Shown: positions 1 to 12,970 of the stretch, one piece after another
Layout: every line of letters begins with the position of its first letter
Numbering within the stretch: the first letter of the stretch is position 1
Source: Serinus canaria
Taxonomy: Eukaryota > Chordata > Aves > Passeriformes > Fringillidae
Assembly: GCF_022539315.1 (NCBI RefSeq)
Contig: NC_066315.1
Location: 95,151,990-95,215,989 of the forward strand
Length of the DNA: 64,000 nt
Direction of reading: 5' to 3'
The notes under the pieces: model-generated
Told to the model about the DNA's origin: nothing
The model's input: only the letters and a program-made list of their open reading frames with translations
Databases searched by the model: none
Position numbers and translations under genes: made by a program

Positions 1-3000
1 TTTCACTCCTGGCACTTACATAATGGACATGGAGACCATTTGTGCAATGTGCTAATGATAAACATGTGACAGTGGTAAGTTTTAAGACTAAAGACTAAGG
101 AATTTCTGGTGAATATTCACGTGGATGAAGAGGTTACCTTTCTGGGCTCTCAGTAATTCCTTCATTCACTATGTTGAATGAGCTTCTGCATGTAATGGAT
201 AAAAAAGTTTTGAAGCTGTAGTAGAACACACAGCTTAATTTTAAAGGCAGGTCTTCAACAGGAGCACTCATATACTTCAAGATAGTATCCCTTCCACACA
301 GTCTATTGACATTAGGGGTAGAGTAAAAGAAGTTACATAAAACATAGACAATCATTTGCCTTGAGGCACAATTTATGAATTATATTTTATTTTTGTTTAC
401 ACTGGAATTCAGAATGTGCTCAGAAAGCAGATGTCAAAATCACACAGCTTATGTCAAATCTAGACCTGAATAAGTTTATATCCTAGAGAATGCAGATCCA
501 ATCTGTAAAAGAAAACATCTTATCAATCAGCTGGTCAAAAATAGCAGATTGAGAAATAACAATTGGAATAACTATTTACATATTGAAAAAAAACCAAGAC
601 TGTCAAACATTTTGACTTAATTCAGCCAAAACTTTGGCATTTGTTCAGTGTTCAGCATCAGTTATAAATACTTTCAAAATTATGAAGATTTAAGACCATA
701 CTTAGTTGTTTTTTTAATAAAAGCATGTTTTCAATTATTTTATATAAAGCATTTCAGTACTCAATTTGGAATAATTTAAAAAGTAAGAATGACTGGCTAC
801 TCACACATAATGAATAAATTCAGAGAAGTTATGTATATTCTAACTGAGGAATAACTTCCAAGTGTACCAACTTAGTGGCTCATTATGGAGTATGCTTTCC
901 ACTGTTTTCTGGAGGAAGAAAAGGAGCCTTTTAAAAATACAGTTTTACTGCTAAAATAACTTTGAGATTTTATACTTAAACAGAACATAACAATGTCTAG
1001 ATTCTATTCAAGCCAGGATCTGCTAAGCATTCAAAGTGAAGCCTCTCAGAGAATAATCTGTATTCATTTTACAAAATGTTATTTTGTTATCATGCTATAT
1101 TCCCCCTATCATGAAACTTGTTCTCCCACTAATTTTTTGTAGCTAGTATTTAATCTTATATGACTATGAACGGAGAATTATTACGAATCATAAAGAAAGT
1201 TGTTTAACAATGATGATTTAGTGAGGAGAGCTCGTAGATAGCAAATACCAAAAGATATAAATTATTTTTCTGAAGATTAGACCTTTCCTGGGAGGCAATA
1301 TGAGTTGGAGGCACAGCTCTAATCCCAGCACTGCATTCGATTTCAGGGCTGCTTTTCTGAAAAGTGCATTGACAGGCAGGCTGAAAAAAAACACCAAACA
1401 ATACAATAAAGAGATTCCTACCAGAACAAAACTCTTTGTGTAATAGACTGTTCTCCCTTTGGGTAGAGATTCAGAATAAGAATGCATTGAAAATTTGAAA
1501 AATGCCAGATATTTGAGTAAATGCACTACTGACAGTTGCATATAAGATTTAAGAATATGTGTAGTGGAGCAGGGTACTGCAGCCATGACATTTTATTTCG
1601 GGCTGTGGCTGTAGCAGTTCACTGAAACCTGTAGTCCTCCATCTCCAGCTATACTTATCTTCATAAGACATCTAGTGCTCTTTTTAATCTCAAATTGTCA
1701 ATTTTTTTGTCAGTGACAAGATAAACATAGTCAAGAAAGCTGTATGGGAAATAAATGTCATCTATACTTACAATATTAAAACTTAAAGATTGAGGTCAGT
1801 ACCACAAAAACTGTCAGAAACAACCTGCGACCAGATTTCCTAAAAATAGACTTAGCCTTGGAGTGGCCTATTATATTTCTAGGCACTTTTAGCCATCAGG
1901 TAAAAAGGCAATAAATGCATTCTAACAACTATAGCAGATTTTTAAACATCATTATTTTACATAGAAATAAAATGCAGGCTAGAAGGATGAGAGAGGGATG
2001 AACAGTTTCAGTCACACAGATGGCATCCATGAGCATTTTTTGAAACCATGGTAAAACTTTCCTGCCTGGATCTCATGACCTATGACTAATTTTTAACCTA
2101 ATTCTGTTCAGTGTAGATTCATTCAGTGTATGCTTTGGAGATTGGCATCTTCAATATATGTAACTGATGCTAAAATTCTTGTCTTACACATTTTGGGGTT
2201 GGTAGAAATGATATTGCAGGGAGATACTACCAACTGGTCCATAGCACAATTTATTGCTATTCTTAAACCTAGTCCTTTTAGGTTTAACAAGCCTTTCTGT
2301 TTTAAATCAGCAAATAATTCAAGTCGGAACATGATTTTGGTCCCTTCTAGTATTCACAAAGGATCTTATTTCCCATTTGGCAATGTTTAGAAAAGTCAGG
2401 GAGTTAGAGCAATGACTCTGACAGACCATGCCATATCACAGAAAAGACTGAAGTCGTTTTACCTTATTTATTTTATCAAGATGCTAATACTTACCTAGCA
2501 TTAATTTTTTGAAGGCCAGATTTATTAGACAGTAGACATTTTAAAAGTTTGGGAAAAGGGCACTCAAGTTTCTTGGGCAGTCAGCCCTCTTACAATATTG
2601 AGGGCTTCAATAACAGCATAGTTTTGGAAAAATCACTTTCTTTATTATAAGAAGTCTCAGAAAGATGCCCACACTGGAGATTGCTGGTGTGTTCAGAGAC
2701 AAGCTTTCTAAAATATGGTTTACATGTTCCTTAACTATTGTCATATTACTGATATAGAGTACTGTATGAATCTTTCACAACAGTTGCACACTTCAATAAT
2801 GCCAACACTTGAAACCAATGGTAGTGCCCTGACCCAGGTATATTTTATAGCACTAAGCCCTAAAGTGGTGCTATGCATTGCAAATCAACAGAGAGAAAGT
2901 GAACACACATACTATGAGAATATTGCTACAGCTGAATCAGGAGCATTCTGAATCCCAAGGGATGCAGGAAACTAGTAGGTCAGAAAAGAGGTGGCTCCAG

Positions 3001-3835
3001 TTAGCTCATCTATATTAGTTTCCAGTTTCAAAGGGATCTGGTCTGACATGTGTAGCCTTATAAGACAAAGATGGATTTGTCATCCATTTTGTAACCTTCC
3101 AGTGAGAAAATGAAGCGTAAAACTGACTTGAAGATAATCTGGTATGGGAAGTAACCATCCTGTCACTTCTGTTAGTATATGGACATGTGCTTCATGAACT
3201 CATATTTTGCTCACTTCAGCTGTGTTAAAATTCAGAGAGTATTATACTTTCTATCACACACAAATCACTGTCATCTTTCAGAACTTTTAATGGAGAAGTC
3301 ACACAGTATTTTTAAATGCAATGTGACTGTCGAGAATTCAGAAGCTTAGACTTTATCGTAAACACTCTTTTAAGGCCCAACATTATTGATCAACATTTTA
3401 GGCAGGGCACTGAATAGAAAATATGCTTTTCTTTGTTTCTTTACCTCTATTGGTGAAAAACACTTAAAGGAATTTTGTCTGAACACTCCAAACTATTTAT
3501 TCTTTTTTTCATTTTATGCAAATCTGCACCAAAATTTCTATATCTCTCTTTCTAGCGCTGAGTTAATTTTCTTTAAAAGTACTTGCATCCATAAGTTTTA
3601 AAATTTTGTTTTACTTAAAATAAAGAACATGAAGGCTAATATCTACATCAACATTCTGTGCAGGTACTTAGGAGTGCAGGAAAACATTAAAAGCAGGTCT
3701 CTCAACCACACTGCTTTAATAAGAATGGTATTCTAAAAAGTTATATTGCGGTGTCTGCAACTTATAAAAGATTCATTTGTTCTCCCTAAGAAATATGCCA
3801 ATTGTCTTTCTGGCAGAGTATGACAAATTAAATGA
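1..3835. other. Anonymous AT-rich DNA, no gene seen
   Basis: I recognise no gene, RNA or mobile element here. Open frames are short and have no family resemblance. The longest pair, on opposite strands around 2123-2390, overlap each other as expected of chance frames. No splice-site pair encloses a convincing coding exon. Confidence 0.6.
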
Positions 3836-3871
3836 AATAAATAAATAAATAGAAAGATAAATAAGTTTTAC
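3836..3871. repeat. (AAAT)n-like microsatellite
   Basis: A run of AAAT and near-AAAT units, degrading to AAGATAAATAAG at its right side. Simple sequence with no coding potential. Confidence 0.75.
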
Positions 3872-4960
3872 TCGTTACACCAGTTTTGTATCTTGCAATA
3901 ATGGCAGTTTAACCTGAAAATGAGCAAGTGGTTTGCTCTGCCTTTTGCCTCCAGACACTGGATGTGATGATACAGCAGTAAAATTTCCTAAGTCTTTTCC
4001 AGAAGCTGTGTCTGTAAAGAGGTGAAGGGACATGTGAGATCTCCTGAATGCCATAGTATGAGCTCTTCTCCAGAGCACACCTCCTTCTTTGAGGGCTATG
4101 TGAGTTGCACTCTGAAAAGCAGTGCAGCTTCCCTCCTCTTGGAATATAGCTGACTTAATTTGATAAAGCTTTTGCTATGTTCAGCTTTACTTATTTACTG
4201 ATTATAATTCAATTTCTGATTGAGCCATGACAATTTGGTGTTGAAAAAGCAGGAAAAAATCTTTGAAAACTCTTTAATTGAATATATCTCTTTGGAATAT
4301 TGCCAGTATTAATATGTATTTTTAGGTACTCTCTGGCATTTAAATCCATTTGACTTACTTTTATCCTTCTGGATAAGTTCTTTTCAATCTGAAATAAACT
4401 CAATGAGGTCTCTTTTTCAGTGAAATTTTGTATACAGAGTTAACTGCCAGTAATAGGTATTTTCAAAGACCACAGACGACACATGGAAAACTTCAACAAT
4501 TTCATGCAGAGTTATATAGAATATATACAGTGCACTTTGTGCAGTTCTTTTCCCTTCTTTATTATGAAGAGAATTTGCTTATAAAAAGTCTATGTTCATC
4601 TGCTTCTGTTGCTTATTTCTCACTTTAAGGTGTAATCTTCAACTTGAAGTCTTATGCTTACACTATTCTCCTTAGACATGCTTATTATGGCATAAAGGTA
4701 GGTTTATATCTTCAAGCTGAGAATAAGAAAAAAGAGCAAATGAACCCTTAAACACCACAGATCCTGTTGATAGGTGGATAAGCCTAGTGGAGAAGAACAA
4801 GAGAGAAGAAACACAGAAAGTGATGCAAAAAGAAACTCATTTCAGGCCATAGTTATTTCCCAACATTTTCAAGGAAAAGCCGACAAGTTATCAAAATAGA
4901 TAGAGCACATATAATACATGCGAATGGACAATGTATAATTTTATGTTAGTCAAATAAATT
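3872..4960. other. Anonymous DNA, slightly less AT-rich at its left end
   Basis: About 3880-4140 has a more balanced base composition and a 67-codon minus-strand frame, but no domain or motif that I recognise and no flanking splice signals that I trust. The rest is plain AT-rich sequence. Confidence 0.5.
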
Positions 4961-4986
4961 TATATATATATATATATATATATATA
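4961..4986. repeat. (TA)13 microsatellite
   Basis: An uninterrupted alternating TA run of about 26 bp in AT-rich surroundings. Confidence 0.9.
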
Positions 4987-7970
4987 ATAATTAATATAAA
5001 TGGGTTTATAATTCATTTCCAATAGTTCTTAAAATGTATTTTTATTATTTGAAGAAAAAAAAAATTCTACCTTAGCACTTAAAGGCATTGTTTTAACTGA
5101 CTCTCCAAAAATGTCCTCCAGAACACTTAAGCAAGATGAAACAAAATTAAAAACAGACAAAAAACTCTTCTAAGAGAGAGATAAATAATGTCTTTACTCA
5201 ACATGGATTTTCATCAAGGAATTTGTTTACTTAAAAGGACCAAATCTCAATTCATGGGCTTCAGAAAGTAATTATTCTGCTTCATTATAAGAAGCCAACC
5301 ACATAATATTACACAAAACCATAACATTTGATCATATTTTTTGTTCTGCTTTTGGGGAACAGTTATCACTTTAAGGCTTCATGCTAAAATATTCTCTCTA
5401 GAAAGTGACATTTTATGGACTGTAATATGGAAGTTTTCTTTTCCACCATAGCCTGATTTTTTTTCATTCTGATTATTATACTGATTTTTTTCTTCTTTTC
5501 AAAGCCAGTCTAAATTAGCCACTGTTACTAGACAAAAAAGTTTTGTCATCCATCTAGAATCCTTACATTCTACATTTTTTTCCTGTAAGAAGTCCTTGCA
5601 GGAATATAACCAGAATAATAATAAGCAGCAAGCATATTCTTTCTGCTGTATGAATTTGGAATTCTCTGGAAAAGAGAAGATAGACTTTTCTTTTATCCTC
5701 ATAAGAAAGCAGATAAAAAGACTGAGATGAGTTGGGATATTCAAGTGCTGAGGAAAAGGTCAAGATATTCTTGACACTGATATTCTTAAGTCCTGTACAC
5801 AAGCTGCTGGAACACTTTTACTTAGTTGTATCTCTTTCAGTTGTCATTTAGTACAGGGATGGAGAATGAGATCTCTGAGTTTTAGGAAAAGTTATTACTC
5901 TTTTATATTGTATGGAGCTATATCTTTTTGTCTGTTGGATCCATTCTAGTTCAAAATGTAAGGCTACTTACATGTTAACTCATTCAAAGAAAATAAATAA
6001 AAATAGATCCATAATCTAGGCCTTAGGGCCTCATCTTTCTGCTACTAAATATTTAGTCTTTTTTGAAAAAAAAACACTTTTATCAAAAAACAATAGAAGT
6101 ATGGAAACTGCTGCTACATTTAATAGAATAGCTTCATGGGTTTATTAGCCCTCTACTGGGACACATAGAAAGAGACACTTTGCTGATTCCATGAACTCCA
6201 AAACTTTTTTTCCTAATTCGAATATTTTTCTTTATTTTATTTATTTAAGAAAAAAAGTGTTATTGTAGTTACTAAAACCAAGTTTAATAACAATAGTAAT
6301 TATCTAGTGTTGCTAAAACAATTTGATTTAATGGGACTGAACTCAAATATCTTTATATCAAAGGGAGTGAAAGGTTTATGATCTAATCCTTAATGAGTCT
6401 TTTGAAGTATATTTATTGTAAAATTATTTAATTTCATAGTCTTTGATTTGAGAGAATCTAATGGAACAACTTACCAGGAATCACTACAGACCTTGGAGCC
6501 TTATCTATGAGTAGATCTGCTCTGTTAAATTTTAACAGAGAAAGAGAGTTTCATCTATATTATGTATTTTATACAAGAAGAAATAAGAATAAAATGTTCT
6601 TTTGGAGCATTATTCAAAGTAATATATTTATAGGAAAACTAGGTAAAATTTTACTCATTAGGTAAAATTAGGTTGTAGTCCATTGACATCTGAAAGATCA
6701 AAAGAACAAAGGGTCAAATTCAGAAAAAGATGTTTTGATTTTCATTAAAATATAAGGATACCCTTAATGTTTCTTGATTATTTTTGCAGTCAAAGATTAA
6801 CAATAACAGATTAGGAAATAATAAAGTTTTTTTTTTTGTCTTGGATGTCACATTAGAAACAGGAAACCACTTTGATTATGACAGCAGTTACTTTGTATGA
6901 AAGGTACGTTTTGTGCTTCATTGAAAATGCAAATATTTTACACCTTTCTGTCAAAATATATTTAAGCATTCTGTACAGTAAAAAAAAAGAAATCCAACTC
7001 CCTCTGCAGAAAAGAGGAAAATTTCAAAAAGTGGGTTATTACATACCTTTTCAAAGCAGTATCTTTACCAGTGAAGGAAAAATTTTGCTGTTCTGTATGG
7101 ATGGAGGGTGAAATTCAGTGGACCCAAGCTGATTCACTGGAGCTTCTAGGCACTGCTGAAGTTAAATAAACAGACAAACAATCCTCCAGTAAATAAATGT
7201 ACTGGATGATTGTCAACTGTAAGCACTTGTCAACTAAGGATGACATTTAAATTTCTCCATCAAGAGAATTTATATTCTCTTGAAATATCTACAGACTCAG
7301 AGTGGTTTGCAAAGAGTTTTGGTTGTCTCCAGGTATTTTGCAGGTAGTGGCAAGTCAAGTTTCATTTAAATGTAGAGCAATTGTTCTAAAGTCCAGGATC
7401 CCATACTCTCTCTCGGAGTGAAGGAGAGTGTTCCACAGCCTCTGTGCTGAGTTTAGCAACCAGCCTCCCCCAAGAAAGTAAACAGAATGACTGATTCCTG
7501 TGTCAAAATTAGGGAGGTATCATGCAATTTTAACTCTGGGACAAGCTGAAGACCATTAGATGAAGACCATGGTATCTCTTTTGTTTGTAGTTTATGAATT
7601 GTGTATTATGCTCTTTTTAATAAAATGTGACTGAGTATTCAGAAACTAAGAAGCAAAACCTGGATGCTGGCCTTGTCCTTGTTGTTAGTCTCTGAGTTGC
7701 CCTTTTATTTCTGTTCTCTAGGTTTTGGTTACTTTTTTTTTCTCTGGTTTTAAAAGACTTTGTTCTAGTTTTTGCTCAAATCCAAACCAGCTTTGGTGTT
7801 TAAGAGCCCTGTTGATTTATATTCACTAAAAGGAAAAAATCTATCCAGTAGGCTCACAAAGCTCTAAAGATTTTGGAGCACTGACATTCTATGCTGAGAC
7901 ACAATTTCCTGATCTGTGCATCCTTCCAGCTTTGTATGGTGGTGCTGATTAATTTTTTATAGTAAACTGA
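4987..7970. other. Anonymous AT-rich DNA, no gene seen
   Basis: No mobile element or gene is recognised. A short palindrome lies at 6520-6540, where 10-bp arms reading CTCTGTTAAA are separated by one T. Open frames here are short and compositionally biased. Confidence 0.6.
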
Positions 7971-9157
7971 TGTTGTGGTTCAACACTAGCCCAATGCCAG
8001 GCACCCCTGAGAGTCACTTGCTTGTTCCCCCTCCCCTACTACAGCTGGGCAGTGGAGGCGGAAAAAAATTTAACAAAGGGATCATGAGTGAGATAAGGAC
8101 CAGGAGAAGCACTTCAAGGGTAAAATAGGCTCAACTTAAGTTGAAAAATGAATTTATTACTTAGAGAATCTGAGGAGGATAATGAGAAGCAAAATAAGAC
8201 CTTAAAACACCTTTCCCCCTCCCTCCATCCCCTCCCTCCTATCCACCAACAGCGCAGGGAGACAGGGCATGGGGGTTTCCTTCCACTGCTCTGGGAGAGG
8301 AGTCCTTCCCCTGTGAGGCCATGGGGTCCCTCCCACAGCAGACAGTGCTCCGTGAACTTCCCAGGTAGGGGTGGGTCCACTCTCATGATCAGCAGTGCTA
8401 CCATACTTCATGCAAGGTGAGTCCTCACTACAGGCACACAGTCCTCTCAAACCTGCCGTGACATGGGTCTGGGTTTCCATGGGGTGCACTCCTCCAAGGA
8501 CAGGCTGCTCCAACCTGGAAGCAGGAGCCCTCTCTCTCCACCAGCTCTCCCAGGGAATCACAGCCTCCTCCAGGAATCCACCTGCTCCAGCATGGGCACC
8601 TCCCCCATGGGCTGCGGGTGGATCTCTGCATCCCCCATGGATCCCTACGGGCTGCGGGTGGATCTCTGCATCCCCCATGGATCCCCATGGGCTGTGGGTG
8701 TATCTCTGCAACCCCCATGGATCCCCATGGGCTGTGGGTGGATCTCTGCATCCCCATGGATCCCCATGGGCTGTAGGGGCACAGCTGCTTCACCTTGGTC
8801 TCACCAAGGACTGCAATGGCACTTTGCAGCTCTCGGCTCTTGGGGCACCTCCTGGCCCTCCTTCTCCACTGACCTTGGTGTCACAATGTTGTTTCACTCC
8901 CATGTTCTCACCTGCTCTTCTTCTCTGGCTAGAAGCAAAAACTGTGTGATTTTTTTTTTATTTTCTTCTTAAATATGTCATCACAGAGGCGCTACCAGCC
9001 TCTCTCATTGGCCCAGTTTTGGCCAGCAGCATGTCCATCCTCAGAGCCATCATGGATTGGCTCTGCTGGATGTGTTGGAAGCTTCCAGGAACTTTTCACA
9101 GGAGCCATCTTTGTGGCCCCCCTGCTGCCAAAAGCCAGGCTGTGCAAAACCAATACA
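7971..9157 (-). mobile_element. Endogenous retrovirus LTR, long avian type, about 1.19 kb, minus orientation
   Basis: The element is bounded by TG at 7971 and CA at 9157. Read on the minus strand it begins TGTATTGGTTTTGCACAG and ends with GTTGAACCACAACA, which I recognise as the ends of a common avian ERV LTR. A minus-sense AATAAA polyadenylation signal lies at 8153-8158. The flanks are ACTGA on the left and GCTGA on the right, consistent with a decayed 5-bp target duplication and so an ERVL-like integrase, although one mismatch leaves this open. The GC-rich middle holds a 40-bp tandem repeat (8607-8777). No gag, pol or env sequence adjoins it, so it is a solo LTR. Long frames on both strands at 8114-8972 come from this GC-rich, repeated sequence and are not genes. 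Orientation and repeat class are well supported; the family name is not assigned. Confidence 0.85.
8607..8777. repeat. 40-bp minisatellite inside the ERV LTR
   Basis: Copies start at 8607, 8647, 8687 and 8727, and a partial fifth starts at 8766. Copies 1 to 3 are 40 bp and copy 4 is 39 bp through loss of one C. Each unit opens with a variant of ATGGGCTGYGGG and closes with CCCCATGGATCCC. Because 40 is not a multiple of 3, successive copies shift reading frame. That explains the repetitive peptides in all frames and argues against coding function. Confidence 0.95.
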
Positions 9158-11689
9158 GCTGATAGAATATTTAGGATTTTCTTACTAAATTACTAAAAGA
9201 AAACTACCAAGTGTTAAAACAACAGCAAAAGTTAATGAAAAGAAGGGGAAAAAAACACTGCCATATATGAAACATTCTCTTTTCTAAAGAAATAAAGAGT
9301 TAGAATCATAACACTGCACCACCTAGGGGAAAGAATAGTGAAAATTGAGATTGTAGAAAATATGGAACACATGGGAAAAACAGTAATAGTTCAAACTGAC
9401 ATACTTCTGTCTTGTATAAAATTACAACTAATTAGATTTCTCTCATCTAATAGAGTAGAGTTTTCCCACCGTTTTCAAAACACTTTATTTTGTATAGACT
9501 ATAGTTCAGCAAAGGATAGATTCCTTTATATATCTAATCCATCTATTCTAGAATTGTACAATTCAATTGATATCTAAGATAATTACCATGTCTCCAAACT
9601 GTGCTGGCACTCATCTCACAATCCTGCTATCTTAGTGCTAGCTGCAGCCACTGGCTTTGGAGATCATACTTAGAAAACTGTATTTTTTTTGCCACTTTTA
9701 ATGACTATCTTGATAGCCTCACTCATTTGGTGAATTTCACCAGAAGAATATCCTTTACTGTGTGTTCTAAACTGGTAGAAGATTTGCAAACAAAAGACTA
9801 TAGGGTGAAGAACAGAGATAGATATATATCTGTATTAAAATATATCAGGAGAAAAAAAAAATCAGTGTTAGAGTTTAATACTATTTAAATTAATAACATC
9901 ATGCCATCATTTAAATTATTATACAGTAATATGTCCATATGCCTCATCTATGACTGTTTCAAACTAACGTCTTGTCTTTCCCCCCCTCCTTTTCTATTAA
10001 TTAAACCATAATATGGGAGAAAAACATTTGCCAAGTGGATATGAAAGGTTATCTTTACAAGTCATTGTTAGATTAAGATTTTGGTTCTAAATTGTAGCAT
10101 GCTAAGAGGGGTTGAAAGTCAAAGGTGGAGCTATTTCCCAAAGTAACATAACAAATCCTGTGCTCCCACCCACAGAGACATCAATACAGAGGCTATTCAG
10201 CCAAGGCTTGCAAATGCAGAACATATTTTTCATTACTGAATTGCGTCTGACTGAGCCAAAATCCAATATCTTCCAGATATTCAGTAATTCCTTTCTAAAT
10301 AATGTGTTATTTTTCTTCTTTCTTTAACAGTCACACTGAAAAAGAGTCAACTAAGTCTTGTGACTTTGTTTAGTGCAGCAGAATCCCTCACACATAAATA
10401 GGGAATGTCAATGTAATAGGATTTAATTAATTACTACAGTATTTTGTTGTTCACAGCTGACAGAAAATTCAGATAGAAGTCTAGAATTTGTTTTTAGTTG
10501 CTTCTTGATACCTCCTCTGCAGCATAACAGTGGGTACTGTGTCTTTGCCTCTTCTGAGAGATGCATTTTATTATGTATACATAATGAAATTCTGTAGTTT
10601 TCTTTCTAAAAGTCTTCCCCTCTCTACTGTCTTATTTCATACACATTGCTGCATTTTTTAAATTAAAAATACATTTAAGTGATTAGTAATCAACAGCACT
10701 TTAGTTTTCAAAGAATACTGCTATTGATAATTACATGATTTTCCAAAATACTCTTGAATAAACTTTTGATCTTCACAGAGACATTTGTACATGAATTTTT
10801 CTCATTATTCCTTAGAATGTATATGAGTATAAGATGTATGTAGAGATGTGTAGCCCAGTATGCAGCATTACAGACCTCAGTGCATTCCCTTAATACTGGA
10901 ATGTGTGTGCTCTCAATGGAAAGAACTAATGAAATAAACAGGACTAGAAGACACTTATGATCAAAGAATATATGTATGTGAAGCACACAGTTTACTTTTT
11001 CTTTGAAAATATAAAATAGAAAATACTCATAAATCTAGAAATGGCATTCTCGGTTTTTAATGGAAAATTCAATTATTCATTTAATGTTTAAAAACTCTGG
11101 AGTTTCCTATAGGAGACACTTTGAGGTACCTGTTGAACTTTGGATGGTGAAAAATCTTTTATTAGATCTTCATAGATCTACATGCTCATACTTATTTTCA
11201 GTAGAAAAGAGAAATTTATTCAGATAAAAATAAATTGTCCATTGAAAATCTTGATAAAGAAATATAAAGCTATGTATCATTAATAAATAAAGACTGCCAG
11301 GAGCCGGGAAGTAGAAACTCAACCACAAGCACAGTTCCATAATAATATATCTATTTTAAGAATACATAGGCCAGCTTGAAGAAGTACTATTTTAATCATA
11401 AGCTCCTAATGGTAAGTCACATATTCCTTAATCAGAGATGAAAATGTTTTGAAGATTCTTGATACTGTATGAATTACATTCATAAACGGTATTCAAGTTT
11501 TCATTATTATTGTATGTACTATTTAAAAAAATCAAAATTCTTTTTCTTCAAATAGTTTAACTTAAATCAGGGGATTGTATTATATTCAGCATTATTTCCA
11601 CTTTGGTTAATAGAGTGCTATTAAACAGTTCATTTCAATCTGTCTCTTAATACATATTATGCTTCATTCTGCCTGTTTCAATGCCTGCC
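9158..11689. other. Anonymous AT-rich DNA, no gene seen
   Basis: No gene, RNA or recognisable mobile element. Open frames of up to about 95 codons lack domain features and are within chance expectation for this composition. Confidence 0.6.
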
Positions 11690-11893
11690 TTTTAAAAGGG
11701 GAAGTGAGTGAAGTTTTGCACAACATAAAAGAACCAGAGCCTGCTGAATTAGTGGGAAACAACAGGGAAACTCTTGTGATACCCCACAAAGTCAGCACAT
11801 ATTTCCCTAATAAGCTGTTGTGGGCAATGGCCAAGCCAGGTAGCCAGAAAGTCGTGATCCTATTGTCAGCACTGAAAAATCTTGGGACAAATC
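11690..11893 (-). mobile_element. Probable ERV internal sequence adjoining a minus-strand LTR
   Basis: This stretch directly continues a minus-oriented LTR past its CA end at 11894, so it should be the first internal (leader or early gag) sequence of the same provirus. A minus-strand frame of about 91 codons spans 11664-11939 and is open across the LTR boundary. I cannot assign its product. I saw no clear primer-binding site beginning with TGG right after the LTR end. The outer limit near 11690 is approximate, since the sequence fades into anonymous AT-rich DNA. Placement rests on similarity to avian ERV sequence that I recognise by eye, so class and extent are tentative. Confidence 0.5.
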
Positions 11894-12498
11894 TGTGGTG
11901 AGTCGACTTGGGCTGGCCATCAGGTACCCAGCAAGTCATTCTGGTATTCCCTGTCCACCAACAGGACAGAGAGAATAAAGCTCAGAAAAAGACACTGAGA
12001 TCACTCAGCTGTTACCAACACAGGCAAAATATCGGGACTTTGGGAAACAAATTTCATTTATTGCCAATTAAACAGAGCAGGATAACGTGAAATACAAATT
12101 TATTTAAAACCCCCTTCCACCCAAAACCTCCTCGTTTCTGCACTTAACTTTATTCCTGAATTCTCCCCCTCCTACTCCTCCACAGTGGAGCAAGGGAATG
12201 AGGGCTGTGGTTAATTTATCCCATGTCTGCTGCTACTTCCTCCTCAGGAGGAGGAGATCTCAAATTCTTCCCTTGCTTCAGTGTGGGTCCCTTCCATAGG
12301 GTGCAGTACTCGAGGACTGCTCCAGTGTGGGTTTCCCACAGGGTCATAAGTCCTGCCAGTAAACATCCTCCAGAAATGACTTTTTCAGCACAGGGTCACA
12401 GATTCTGCTGGGAGCCTTATCCAGTGTCCTCTTCCCCAGAGAAGCCACACTCCAGCGTGGGGTTCTTGACCAGAGCTGATGTGGATAGCTCATTACTG
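11894..12498 (-). mobile_element. Endogenous retrovirus LTR fragment, minus orientation, truncated
   Basis: Read on the minus strand the LTR ends with GTCGACTCACCACA at 11894. Its minus-sense AATAAA signal is at 12057-12062. The block around 12060-12110 (CAGAGCAGGATAACGTG and a following C-rich tract) and the block around 12225-12360 (TCCTCCTCAGGAGGAGGA, then repeated variants of GCTCCAGTGTGGG) resemble the corresponding parts of the LTR at 7971-9157, so the two are related families. The upstream part of the LTR is missing: near 12498 the sequence changes abruptly to a CR1 3' end. The open frames at 12223-12538 are frames of this LTR and not genes. Confidence 0.75.
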
Positions 12499-12579
12499 AA
12501 AGGTTCAAGGCCAGGTTGGATGGGGTTTTGAGCAACATGGTCTAGGAGAAGTTGCAGCTATTCATGCCAGGGGGGTTAG
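12499..12579 (+). mobile_element. CR1 retrotransposon 3' end, left part (split by an LTR)
   Basis: The segment matches the 3' region of an avian CR1 LINE in sense orientation, with GGTTCAAGGCCAGG, GAGCAACATGGTCTAG and GCCAGGGGGGTTAG in order. It breaks off at 12579, where an ERVK-like LTR is inserted, and resumes at 12971. CR1 copies are typically 5'-truncated as here, so only the terminal part is present. It encodes nothing. Confidence 0.85.
12574..12579. repeat. Target-site duplication GGTTAG, left copy
   Basis: GGTTAG lies directly before the LTR at 12580-12964 and is repeated exactly at 12965-12970. Removing the LTR and one copy restores a continuous CR1 3' end, which confirms the boundaries. 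Confidence 0.9.
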
Positions 12580-12964
12580 TATTACAGCGGTTTTCTGAGG
12601 TCTCAGGATGAGGGAAGAGACGAGACAGTTGGCTCCATGCATTGGAAGGCTTGATTTATTATTATATGATATATAAGATATAGAAACTATACTAAAAGAA
12701 TAAAGAGAAGGATTTCACTACAAGGCTATGCTAAGAATAGAAAAGGAATGTGTAAACTGAACTCTTCTCAGCCCGAGACGGGCCAAACAGGTGAATTGTG
12801 ATAGGCTCTTAATTGGAAACAGTCTGACGGGGCCAATCACAGATTTTCCCGTGGCATTCCACAGCAGCAATAAGAATTGTTTACAGTCTGCTCCTGAGGC
12901 TTCTCAGCTCTCAGGAGAGGAAAAATCCTAAGTAAAGGATTTTTCATAAAATATTTTTGCAACA
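12580..12964 (-). mobile_element. ERVK-like solo LTR, copy 1, minus orientation, 385 bp
   Basis: This is one of three copies of the same LTR in the window. Read on the minus strand it begins TGTTGCAAAAATATTTTATG and carries a 9-bp hairpin (12921-12929 with 12936-12944). It then has inverted CCAAT-type boxes around 12810-12840, a minus-sense AATAAA at 12655-12660, and ends ...CCGCTGTAATA, where the expected terminal CA has become TA. The perfect 6-bp duplication GGTTAG on both sides fits class II (beta-retrovirus or ERVK-like) integration. It interrupts a CR1 element, so it is younger than that CR1. No internal proviral sequence is present, so it arose by LTR-LTR recombination. Confidence 0.92.
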
Positions 12965-12970
12965 GGTTAG
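12965..12970. repeat. Target-site duplication GGTTAG, right copy
   Basis: Identical partner of 12574-12579, flanking the ERVK-like solo LTR. Confidence 0.9.

Noticed and set aside
2123..2390. Overlapping 69- and 86-codon frames on opposite strands
   Set aside because: Mutually antisense, no recognised motif, and not longer than chance.
8114..8972. Long open frames up to 184 codons on both strands
   Set aside because: They lie in the GC-rich LTR and its 40-bp minisatellite, where stops are rare in all frames. Repeating His-Gly and Ser-Pro-Trp-Ala peptides appear in several frames at once.
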